From assembly GCA_947305555.1 (NCBI GenBank), contig CAMZDW010000001.1:1-64000 (forward strand): a stretch of 64,000 nucleotides of DNA, written 5' to 3'. The stretch comes from an uncultured Elusimicrobium sp. GTDB taxonomy: Bacteria; Elusimicrobiota; Elusimicrobia; Elusimicrobiales; Elusimicrobiaceae. Below, piece by piece: positions 31,942 through 40,043 of this stretch. The translations under genes were made by a program, and so were the position numbers. Below the pieces are notes generated by a model. That model was not told the origin of the DNA and did no database searches. It saw nothing but the letters and a program-made list of their open reading frames with translations. The stretch's first letter is position 1. Each line of letters begins with the position of its first letter.

Positions 31942-32019
31942 GTGAGGAGCAATGTGCCGTGGATGAAAGGTTTTTCCTCACATGCACGACAGGAAAAGCC
32001 CTCGGAGCAGGGCTTATTT
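31942..32019 (+). promoter_or_regulatory. structured leader with two hairpins, the second terminator-like
   Basis: GTGAGGA/TCCTCAC (31942-31948 with 31975-31981); AAGCCCT-CGGAGC-AGGGCTT followed by ATTTT (31996-32019). Confidence 0.5.
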
Positions 32020-32049
32020 TGCACTGGGGAAAACTTTTGGGAGAATAAT

Positions 32050-33648
32050 ATGCGTTGCAAAAATAAAAAGAATGCTTTTACGTTAACGGAACTACTGGTG
32101 GTAGTTGTTATTATCGGGACACTCGCCGTAGTGATATTACCAAAATACAATAAAGTCATGGAAACGCGTAAGACTACAGAAGCGGAAGAAGTGATGGGGG
32201 CTGTGCGTACGGAACAGGAGGCACGTTGCGCACTTGATAAACCGTACATCGGGAATATTTCGAAGTTATCCCACATTATTCCGCAGGAAACCACATCAAA
32301 TTTTAGCTATCAATTAGAAAGTACGGGTATGTTGGCATCCAGTCAAGGGAAATACACCTACAATTTGAAGATGCTTTCGTACGCGGATGGCCGTATATGT
32401 TGCGACGGGGACGATTGTGATAAATTAAATAAAAATTACCTTACTTGTTCCGAACTGCAAAGTAAGCCGGATTATCAGGAAGCCACGGAATGTTCGGCAA
32501 CAGAACCTGCGGCCTCTTGTACCGATACACCGCATACCAGCGAGCCTTGTTCTACAGGGTGTGGTATCCGCACCCGTGATCATCATTGTGTAAATGGCGA
32601 ATGGAAATATGGCGAGTGGAGTGAGTGCGAGCCCAAGCCGGATGAAGAACAAACGTGCCACGGGTGTGGAACGCAAACACGTACGGTAACCTGTACTCCT
32701 GGGGGAAGTTGGGACACTTCCGACTGGGGGGCTTGTTCAAAAACAGAAGAAGAATGTACACCCCAGTGCGGAGACAAACCCTGCACGTGTAGTGAATGGG
32801 CTGCCTATTGGCCTACCCACAATTATGGGCAAACCTTAAATGAGGCGTGTAATGATGAGTTACGAGTAGCCAATCTTTCAGGGTCTACTAAGTATACCAC
32901 TGAGAGTGATGCTCTTCAGCAGGGCCATTGTTGTAAAGATAGCGACTATAAGTCTGTTAAGAAAATGCTCGTTGAATTGGATTACACTAAAGTTTATGGG
33001 CCAAAAGAGTACTATTTGGCGGATGGTTATGGCGAAGGTATTGATGATAATACTCAGAGTCAGGACTGTCTCTCTACTGGCCACGGGTGCTACACCACTA
33101 GCACTGCTTGTGGGATTGGGCCCTTCAACTTTACGAACGTGGAAGCAGCCAATGTGGAATATTTAGAGAAGAGTTCCTATTCTGAAGATCCTTGCCGATA
33201 TTGTGACGGAACGTCCTCCTGCCTCAATAAATATTACAAAGCGGGCTCGCAATCTACGGCTATAACCGATGGATATGCTGTATCGCCTAAAATAGATGAG
33301 ACAAACTATGGTAAGACCGGTACCGGGTTTTACTGTAAGGAAATGTATGGCGCTTGTGAAGGAGAATCCTGGGGGGCCGGAGATAAAGGGCATGACTCAG
33401 ATGGCGAATGGCATTATTACCCGAGTTCTTATAGCGGAGATGTAGAGGGGGTTAAAGAATATCTGGGGAGTGGTGAATTTTGTGAGAATAGCGCTGGGGA
33501 ATGGATGCGTCGGGTAACGGGTATGAGTGTGACGTGTCTACCTATTGGAGATACTCCTGCTGGACAGCAGCCTTGCACGGCGCCTGTGGCAGTGTATTAC
33601 CGTCCGAAAATCAGCGTTATGGACGTGATAAAGTGTGTGCATAAATAG
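32050..33648 (+). CDS. type IV pilin-like protein with Cys-rich, thrombospondin-1-like C-terminal region
   Basis: N-terminus MRCKNKKNAFTLTELLVVVVIIGTLAVVILPKY; start reset to 32050; Cys/Trp motifs CGIRTRDHHC...W..W..C and CGTQTRTVTC...W..W..C. Confidence 0.85.
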   Translation: MRCKNKKNAFTLTELLVVVVIIGTLAVVILPKYNKVMETRKTTEAEEVMGAVRTEQEARCALDKPYIGNISKLSHIIPQETTSNFSYQLESTGMLASSQGKYTYNLKMLSYADGRICCDGDDCDKLNKNYLTCSELQSKPDYQEATECSATEPAASCTDTPHTSEPCSTGCGIRTRDHHCVNGEWKYGEWSECEPKPDEEQTCHGCGTQTRTVTCTPGGSWDTSDWGACSKTEEECTPQCGDKPCTCSEWAAYWPTHNYGQTLNEACNDELRVANLSGSTKYTTESDALQQGHCCKDSDYKSVKKMLVELDYTKVYGPKEYYLADGYGEGIDDNTQSQDCLSTGHGCYTTSTACGIGPFNFTNVEAANVEYLEKSSYSEDPCRYCDGTSSCLNKYYKAGSQSTAITDGYAVSPKIDETNYGKTGTGFYCKEMYGACEGESWGAGDKGHDSDGEWHYYPSSYSGDVEGVKEYLGSGEFCENSAGEWMRRVTGMSVTCLPIGDTPAGQQPCTAPVAVYYRPKISVMDVIKCVHK

Positions 33649-33667
33649 TGTATTTATAAGTATTTAG

Positions 33668-33708
33668 GCAATAACCGGGACAAATATTATTTGCCCCGGT
33701 TATTATTT
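33668..33708 (+). terminator. terminator after pilin-like gene
   Basis: AATAACCGGG...CCCGGTTATT stem-loop then T-rich. Confidence 0.75.
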
Positions 33709-33727
33709 TAATGCTACTTCTCACAAT

Positions 33728-33765
33728 TCCCTCACGCACATAAAGAAGTTTATGTGCTCCCCACA
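33728..33765. repeat. 38-bp direct repeat copy 1 with internal perfect hairpin
   Basis: TCCCTCACGCACATAAAGAAGTTTATGTGCTCCCCACA, identical to 33885-33922; GCACATAAA-GAAG-TTTATGTGC. Confidence 0.95.
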
Positions 33766-33884
33766 GAAAGGACTTGGCCACAAGTCGGCTCGTTGACCCT
33801 CGCCGCTCGCGGCCCCGCCTCGCCATGCTCGCCTTGCGGCTCACAAGTTCGCACGCAAACTCGCATAAGGCTGCGGCTTTCAAG

Positions 33885-33922
33885 TCCCTCACGCACATAA
33901 AGAAGTTTATGTGCTCCCCACA
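33885..33922. repeat. 38-bp direct repeat copy 2 with internal perfect hairpin
   Basis: Identical to 33728-33765. Confidence 0.95.
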
Positions 33923-33928
33923 AAATTC

Positions 33929-33960
33929 AAAGAGCCACGCATTTGCGTGGCTCTTTAAAT
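33929..33960 (-). terminator. tRNA-Leu terminator
   Basis: AAAGAGCCACGC-ATTT-GCGTGGCTCTTT. Confidence 0.75.
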
Positions 33961-33962
33961 TT

Positions 33963-34046
33963 TACCGGGGAAGGGACTTGAACCCTTAAGCCCGTGCGGG
34001 CAATAGTTTTTGAGACTATCCTGTATACCAATTCCAGCACCCCGGC
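33963..34046 (-). tRNA. tRNA-Leu (anticodon CAA)
   Basis: Reverse strand GCCGGGGTGCTGGAATTGGTATACAGGATAGTCTCAAAAACTATTGCCCGCACGGGCTTAAGGGTTCAAGTCCCTTCCCCGGTA: 7-bp acceptor stem, long variable arm, GGTTCAAGTCC T-arm, CTCAAAA anticodon loop. Confidence 0.93.
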
Positions 34047-34124
34047 ATAAAATCGGCTACATTTATTGTAGCAAATTAATACGCTTAAGGGAAATAATAT
34101 TCTTTGCTTGAACAATCCCATTGT

Positions 34125-35033
34125 TTAGAAGCAAAGCATTCCGGTATATTCTTTCAAGCGTTTTTTAATATCTCGTTGAGTAAGACTAGATAAGCGGTTG
34201 ACGCTAAACGATTCAATCGTAAAAGAAGCCATGACGTTTCCAATCATCATAGCCCGTTTGATAGATTGCAATGTGTCCCAATTTTTTTGGCTGGCCAAAT
34301 AACCGGTAAAGCCGCCGCCGAATGTATCTCCGGCACCGGTGGTATCGTGTACGTGCTCTAAGATATAAGGCGGTTGTTGGGCGATTCCTTTTTTGCTAAC
34401 CAGCATCGAGCCGTTAGAGCCTAATTTGATAATCACGTATTTGACGCCTTTGTTGAGCAGTTGCCGCCCGGCTTTGATGAGATTATATTCTCCGGTAAGT
34501 AACCGGGCTTCGGTTTCATTTAAGAAGAAAATATCAATCTTTTTGACTACTTCCATCAAAGCATCTTTTTTGGAAGAAATCCAATAATTCATGGTATCGC
34601 ACGCCACCAGCCGCGGTTTCTTGACTTGTTTAAGAACGGAGAGCTGAAGTTCCGGGTCAATATTAGCTAAAAAAACAGCTTTTGCGTTGCGTTGGGTTGT
34701 GGAAAGCGTAGGATTAAAATCTTGGAAAACATTAAGCTCTGTAAATTTGGTAACGGCGGTGTTGAAATCTTTATCATAGCTGCCGCCCCAATGAAAAGTT
34801 TTTCCTTTTTTTACTTCCAAGCCGGAAAGATCTACACCCCGTTTTACAAAGGGAGCCCGGTCTTCTTCAGTAAAATCCGTACCGACTACTGCCACCACGG
34901 AAGGTTGGGCAAAATAACTGGCGCAAATGGAGGCATAACTGGCCGCTCCACCCAGTACCCGTTTAACGCTGCCGTTAGCATTATCAATAGAATCAAATGC
35001 CACAGAACCCACAATAAGGACTTCGTTTGCCAT
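34125..35033 (-). CDS. PfkB-family carbohydrate kinase
   Basis: 'DTTGAGDTFGGGFTGYLA', 'GGAASYASICASYF'. Confidence 0.9.
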   Translation of the reverse strand: MANEVLIVGSVAFDSIDNANGSVKRVLGGAASYASICASYFAQPSVVAVVGTDFTEEDRAPFVKRGVDLSGLEVKKGKTFHWGGSYDKDFNTAVTKFTELNVFQDFNPTLSTTQRNAKAVFLANIDPELQLSVLKQVKKPRLVACDTMNYWISSKKDALMEVVKKIDIFFLNETEARLLTGEYNLIKAGRQLLNKGVKYVIIKLGSNGSMLVSKKGIAQQPPYILEHVHDTTGAGDTFGGGFTGYLASQKNWDTLQSIKRAMMIGNVMASFTIESFSVNRLSSLTQRDIKKRLKEYTGMLCF

Positions 35034-35035
35034 AA

Positions 35036-35719
35036 TTAATCCTGTAAGAATGTTTTAATTGTTACGTTCTGGTTAAACTGATCAAAAAATGCTTGTTGTG
35101 CAGTACCCATTTTGGTATCCAACAGCTGTTCTGCAAAATCCCGTTTGTTCTGGTCAAAATCTTTTAGAGAACCATGTTGTTCCTGATAAGAATGTTTAAT
35201 TTCAGCCGGAGTTAATTTATAATACGCATACAAAACTTGGCGGAACCGGTTGGAAAGTTTCCCGCGGCGTAGTTGCTCTTCAAATTCGGCCGGGGTCATG
35301 TGGTAGGTGCGGCGAATCGCATTCTCATAAGCTACTTTATTTACGTGGCCCCCTTGATTAAATAGAGGAGAGTGAGAAATATCGTAGGCAATTTCATAAT
35401 CCGCTACGGCCAAACCGGCTTGATGCGCTGCTTGGTTGAGGACTTCTTCACTAATTAACGCAGCTAACATTTGCTGACGTAAAAAAGAAAGAATTTGTTC
35501 ATCTACTTCCAACCCTTGGTTGCGTAGTAAGCTGGCTCGCTCGTCCGTTACGCGATAAAGCTGACGGTAAGAAATAGATTGGGATCCTACTTTGGCGGCA
35601 ATTTGTGCACCACCACTGCGCGAGTACGCATTAGCACCTAAATAAACGATACTACCCAAGAAAAAAGCCAAGGTAATAATGAGAATAATTTTTTTGTATT
35701 TGATGAGAAACGAGATCAT
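35036..35719 (-). CDS. SurA/PpiD N-terminal-domain chaperone-like protein lacking a rotamase domain
   Basis: N-terminal TM anchor, SurA_N_3-like 'VGSQSISYRQLYRV...LISEEVLNQAAHQAGL'; 227 aa, no parvulin core. Confidence 0.72.
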   Translation of the reverse strand: MISFLIKYKKIILIITLAFFLGSIVYLGANAYSRSGGAQIAAKVGSQSISYRQLYRVTDERASLLRNQGLEVDEQILSFLRQQMLAALISEEVLNQAAHQAGLAVADYEIAYDISHSPLFNQGGHVNKVAYENAIRRTYHMTPAEFEEQLRRGKLSNRFRQVLYAYYKLTPAEIKHSYQEQHGSLKDFDQNKRDFAEQLLDTKMGTAQQAFFDQFNQNVTIKTFLQD

Positions 35720-35737
35720 AATATTAACTAAACTCCT

Positions 35738-36133
35738 TTATTTTTTAGATTCTTTTTTTTGCGGTTCTGCGGTTTCTTGTTCTGCAGTACCAATTACGCA
35801 GCGGCCATCAATTCGGCCACCTTCTTCCACGATCATTTTTTTGGCGCGGATGTCCCCTAAAATAGAAGCGGGTGCTAAAATTTCCAGCATGTCGGCACAA
35901 ACATTTCCTTCAATTACACCACCACAGACTACAATTTGTGCGCTAACATCACCTACGATTTTTCCATCGGTTCCCACAATGACGTTGCGTGCGTTGTCCA
36001 CGCTTCCTTCTAAGGTTCCGTCCACACGCAGAGAACCTTGTACGCTCAGCGTTCCCTGAAAATAACATTCTGCGCTAACCACAGAGTAATGTTCACCGGA
36101 AGCAAAATCAGAGTCTTTCTTTAAAAATCCCAT
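35738..36133 (-). CDS. bactofilin (polymer-forming cytoskeletal protein)
   Basis: 'YFQGTLSVQGSLRVDGTLEGSV...VIVGTDGKIVGDVSAQIVVCGGVIEGNV'. Confidence 0.9.
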   Translation of the reverse strand: MGFLKKDSDFASGEHYSVVSAECYFQGTLSVQGSLRVDGTLEGSVDNARNVIVGTDGKIVGDVSAQIVVCGGVIEGNVCADMLEILAPASILGDIRAKKMIVEEGGRIDGRCVIGTAEQETAEPQKKESKK

Positions 36134-36147
36134 ACTTCCTCCTAAAA

Positions 36148-37068
36148 TTATTTAAAATAGTTGCGTGGATTAACCACTTGCCCATCTTTCCACACTTCAT
36201 AATGTAAGTGGGTACCAGTAGACCTACCGCTAGAACCCATTGTAGCAATTTTGTCGCCTCGTTTGACTACATCTCCTGCTTTTACCTGGATTTCAGTCGT
36301 GTGTGCATACAGGGTAGAGTAGCCAAATCCGTGGTCCACTAAAATTGCCTGCCCGTAACTAGGCACCCATCCGGCATGCCGCACCACCCCGTCGGCCGTT
36401 ACCACGATGGGACTATCCGGTTTTCCGGCGAAATCTACCCCGTTATGCCGCTTGGACGAACGTTGCCCGAACGGATCTAACCGGTAGCCAAAGCCGGAGC
36501 TGATGGGAGCCGCTGAAGGCCGTATGGAAGGAGTAGAGTTGAGCCCTTCCCGGCGGTTGGCGTAGTACCAGGCAATTTCCTGAAAACTAGCCAAACGTGT
36601 TTTGGCATTTTCTTCAATGGTTTCAATATATTTCTCAAATTCCTCTACGGATAAATCTTTTAAATCTTTTGCAAAAAGAGCTTGAGCTCTTTCTTCTTCT
36701 TTTTCTTTAGAAGATTCCCATCCTTTGGGTAAATTTACAAATTTACCGCCGGGCATTCCCAGCATTTGGCGCATTTGGCTATCCGTGTTGTGCGTAAGTT
36801 CCAGGTAATGACGGCCTCGCTCCAACTCGTCCCCAATTAAACGCATCTTTAAGCGCATGAGCTCATTATCCGCTTTGGTAATGTTATAATCGTAACCGCG
36901 TACGAAGAAGAATAAACTCCCTAGCGTAATGAGTAGCCAAACAAACCCTACCAGTACAAGTGTAATAACACGTACTTTGAATTTCATGGAAGAGCCCAAA
37001 CGAGGCATAATGAGTATATCTACCCGTTCTCCCAACAAACGCCCTAAGGAATTGATTAATTTCCCCAT
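36148..37068 (-). CDS. M23 family metallopeptidase
   Basis: LytM motif 'HNGVDFAGKPDSPIVVTADGVV...HGFGYSTLYAHT...GSSGRSTGTHLHYEVW'; start probably 37068. Confidence 0.9.
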   Translation of the reverse strand: MGKLINSLGRLLGERVDILIMPRLGSSMKFKVRVITLVLVGFVWLLITLGSLFFFVRGYDYNITKADNELMRLKMRLIGDELERGRHYLELTHNTDSQMRQMLGMPGGKFVNLPKGWESSKEKEEERAQALFAKDLKDLSVEEFEKYIETIEENAKTRLASFQEIAWYYANRREGLNSTPSIRPSAAPISSGFGYRLDPFGQRSSKRHNGVDFAGKPDSPIVVTADGVVRHAGWVPSYGQAILVDHGFGYSTLYAHTTEIQVKAGDVVKRGDKIATMGSSGRSTGTHLHYEVWKDGQVVNPRNYFK

Positions 37069-37134
37069 CTTTTGTATTCTATCATATACGGAGCCCTTCG
37101 GGGCAGATTTCCTGAAAACCAACAAGGAGTGTTT

Positions 37135-37617
37135 ATGAAAAAAATAGTTGTAACGGCGTTACTTGCCTTGGGATTAGCAGCTTGTATCAAATCCATTCCG
37201 GCACCCATGGAACTAGGGGAAGTGCAACTTCCGGTTGTGGGTGAAGAAACAGTGTGGAATTCTACCGATTACAAGGGAAAACCGGTATTTATTGTATTTA
37301 TGGGATCTTGGTGTCCATACTGCCAAATGTCCATGCCTGCATTGACCGAAGCGGCCGAGGCTTATGGCGATAAAGTAGAAATTGTGGGCATCTTTATGGA
37401 TAATGATGCTGAAGATGTGAAAACGGTTGCCAAAGAACACGGTCTGACGGTTAAAGCCTTGTATGATGGCGGCGATGTGGCCCAGAGTTTGGGTGTAACC
37501 GGTTTACCGCATGCGATTGTGTTTGATAAAAAACACCGGGAAATTCGCAAATGGGAAGGGTTTAAACCGACGTTAGCTGAAGAATACAAAGCGGCTTTAG
37601 CGAAAGTAGCTAAGTAA
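37135..37617 (+). CDS. TlpA-like thioredoxin-fold lipoprotein
   Basis: Lipobox LGLAAC; active site 'GSWCPYCQMSMP'; start reset to 37135. Confidence 0.87.
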   Translation: MKKIVVTALLALGLAACIKSIPAPMELGEVQLPVVGEETVWNSTDYKGKPVFIVFMGSWCPYCQMSMPALTEAAEAYGDKVEIVGIFMDNDAEDVKTVAKEHGLTVKALYDGGDVAQSLGVTGLPHAIVFDKKHREIRKWEGFKPTLAEEYKAALAKVAK

Positions 37618-37648
37618 TCATATCTGACGAAATTACGGAGGAGATGTT

Positions 37649-39256
37649 ATGGTCCTATTAGGAATGTTTACCATAATTGTAGCCTTGGGTGGGTTTATTT
37701 GGCTGATGGTATTACAAGATGAAGTCAGCACACTCAAAGTTCGTATTGCTAAATTGCAATCTGCCCAAGAAAAGCCATCTTGCGCGGCGGAAACAGCAAA
37801 GGTTCAAACTTCTCCAGCTGTTCAAAACGCTCAAGTAGCTCAAGCGAAGCAAACAGCACCTGTGCAACAACCGGTTATCCCGGCCCAAAAGTCCACCATG
37901 CCAGTGAAAGAAACGCCCCAGGAGTCCATGTCGATAGTACAAGTGTTTTCCTGGGTGGGAGGGTTCGCTTTACTTTTGGGAATCGGGTTTGTGGTTAAAT
38001 ATGCGATTGACAACCAGTGGCTTTCTGCGCAAGTGCGTATTATGGGAAGTATTATCCTAGGGGTAGGCTTGTGGGTGACTGGGATTTGTATGGACAATCC
38101 TTCACATAGAACCACAGCCAATACTTTATCTGCCAGCGGAGTAGCCATTTATTACATTGCTTTTTTTGCCGCCTTCCATTATTATTCCTTGGTTGGGTTA
38201 AGCACTGTATTTGTGATGCTGACCTTTACTTCCTTGTTGGCATTTGGCACTTCGTTATGGAAAGATTCCCAAGGGATTGGGGTGCTGGCCCAAATCATTG
38301 GGTTTATCGTGCCGTTCTTGTTGCCCTCAGAGCAACCCAATTGGTTTTTCTTGTTATCTTACACGGCGTTTATTTCGTTAGCTTCTATCGGCGTAGCTTG
38401 GAAAAAAAATTGGGATAGTTTGCTTTTCGTTTGTTTGGGATTTGTAGGCTTTTCCCTGTTAGTGGTTTTATGCCGAATGCCGCTAGCCCAGCTTAACCTT
38501 TTATTCGGGTTTTGTTTGTTGTTTGGGGCTATTTTTGGAGGAGTTTCATACCAAAGAAAGCGAGGAGATTTCCTGTTAGGATCGGCGCTCGTAACCTTTA
38601 TGATATTGGGGGGATATTTGATGCGTTGTTTAGGTGTTATTCTCCCAACACAGGCTCCCTATTTCCTTACATGGACAATTGCGCTCATTTTGCTTTATTC
38701 GGTGCCGATATTTATTTTTCCGGCACGTTTCTCGGATAGTATTTCTTCCTGGATTACGCTGCTGTTTGTCTTGGGATTTGGAGCGGCTTACATCTATTTT
38801 GTTGGCTACTTTACATACGATATTAAAAGTGGAATACTGCCGTTTTTGTTTATGTGTGTGTCTGGGTTGGTGTTTTACGGTGTATCCGTGTGGCTTCCCA
38901 AACAAGCACTGCAGCGTTCTTTTGCTTTAGCCGGATTGGGGATTTTAAGCATTTTCTTCTTAACGTGGGGAATTATTTGCCAGTTTGATAAAGAATTCCT
39001 AACGTTATTCTTGGCATTAGAAGGATGTGCATTCCTCTTCCTTGCAAAGTACAAACGAGTGCCGTGGCTGCACGGAGTAAGTATCGGACTGGTGGGGCTT
39101 GCCTTAACAAAGTTATTTTTTGTGGATATATGGGCCCTGGAAATTCTACCCAGAATCATTGTACTAATCGGGGTAGCGGCGGTACTTATTTTGGGAGCCT
39201 TTCTGTACCAGAATTTTAAACCGGAACAACAGGTTGCTTCGGAAGAAAATAAATAG
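37649..39256 (+). CDS. DUF2339 family polytopic membrane protein
   Basis: 535 aa with many TM segments; 'FSWVGGFALLLGIGFVVKYAIDNQWLSAQVRIMGSIILGVGL' is DUF2339-like. Confidence 0.8.
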   Translation: MVLLGMFTIIVALGGFIWLMVLQDEVSTLKVRIAKLQSAQEKPSCAAETAKVQTSPAVQNAQVAQAKQTAPVQQPVIPAQKSTMPVKETPQESMSIVQVFSWVGGFALLLGIGFVVKYAIDNQWLSAQVRIMGSIILGVGLWVTGICMDNPSHRTTANTLSASGVAIYYIAFFAAFHYYSLVGLSTVFVMLTFTSLLAFGTSLWKDSQGIGVLAQIIGFIVPFLLPSEQPNWFFLLSYTAFISLASIGVAWKKNWDSLLFVCLGFVGFSLLVVLCRMPLAQLNLLFGFCLLFGAIFGGVSYQRKRGDFLLGSALVTFMILGGYLMRCLGVILPTQAPYFLTWTIALILLYSVPIFIFPARFSDSISSWITLLFVLGFGAAYIYFVGYFTYDIKSGILPFLFMCVSGLVFYGVSVWLPKQALQRSFALAGLGILSIFFLTWGIICQFDKEFLTLFLALEGCAFLFLAKYKRVPWLHGVSIGLVGLALTKLFFVDIWALEILPRIIVLIGVAAVLILGAFLYQNFKPEQQVASEENK

Positions 39257-39272
39257 AGTTTTGTCTGATTGA

Positions 39273-39309
39273 AAAAAGCCCTTCCAAGACTAATTGGAAG
39301 GGCTTTTCT
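39273..39309 (+). terminator. intrinsic terminator
   Basis: AAAAGCCCTTCCAA...TTGGAAGGGCTTTT. Confidence 0.8.
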
Positions 39310-39380
39310 ATTTAATTTCACAAACCGAATAATAGAAACAGATTATTTTTTTACCGATCTTATCTTGCTACAATAAAACT

Positions 39381-39995
39381 ATGAAAAAATGGCAAGCATT
39401 ATTTTTGATTAGTTTTTTGGCTTATGTTCCTGTGTCTGCCCAAGTGTATCACGCGGGGCAATCCGTCCAAACCGGTACGCCGCGTGAATGGGTGGAAGTT
39501 TCGGGCGGATGGGGGACTTCCTTTTCTCGGTTGGAAGATGGAGCGAACGACAAACAGCTTTCTCATCAAGAGGGAATTTCCGGCCGTGCGCTTTTCTGGG
39601 CAACCCCGTGGCTAGGTGTCGGTGGGGAAGGAATTTGGTTTAAAACAGAAAAAGGAATTCCCATGGTTCCTCAATACAAGATGCGGCGGTATGGATTGAT
39701 TACCAAGTGGGTACTTACCCCCGATACTCAACCACGTGCCTATTTATTATTGGGAATGGGAAATACCAAGCGCGAGTTCCATTACCAATTTTCGCCTTTT
39801 TATCAGTATACGGAAACGAACAAAAGTTCCTATGGATTGGCCGGCGCAGGGTTAGAAGTGACGATGTGGCGTAATTTGTTCTTGGCTGGGGAAATCCAAC
39901 TGCTTTATAATCAGCATAAACACGTAAGTGAGTTTTTCCGGTTGCATAGCCGGTTTGAAACAGGGGCTTCTTTACGTGCGGGTTTGCGTTTCTAA
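39381..39995 (+). CDS. outer-membrane beta-barrel-like protein
   Basis: Signal peptide then alternating beta strands; terminal aromatic 'AGLRF'. Confidence 0.65.
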   Translation: MKKWQALFLISFLAYVPVSAQVYHAGQSVQTGTPREWVEVSGGWGTSFSRLEDGANDKQLSHQEGISGRALFWATPWLGVGGEGIWFKTEKGIPMVPQYKMRRYGLITKWVLTPDTQPRAYLLLGMGNTKREFHYQFSPFYQYTETNKSSYGLAGAGLEVTMWRNLFLAGEIQLLYNQHKHVSEFFRLHSRFETGASLRAGLRF

Positions 39996-40010
39996 TCTAC
40001 AACTTCTTTG

Positions 40011-40043
40011 ACGGTTTGGTACTGATTACCAAACCGTTATTTT
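40011..40043 (+). terminator. intrinsic terminator
   Basis: ACGGTTTGGTA-CTGAT-TACCAAACCGT then TTATTTTTT. Confidence 0.75.

Noticed and set aside
33617-33898. 93-aa ORF 'MCVRDLKAAALCEFACELVSRKASMARRGRERRGS...'
   Set aside because: Translation of the tRNA-adjacent repeat block and terminator; composition follows the repeat, not a protein. Treated as a DNA/RNA repeat element
33774-33989. 71-aa ORF ending 'FYRGRDLNP'
   Set aside because: Runs through the repeat and antisense into the tRNA-Leu 3' end; spurious
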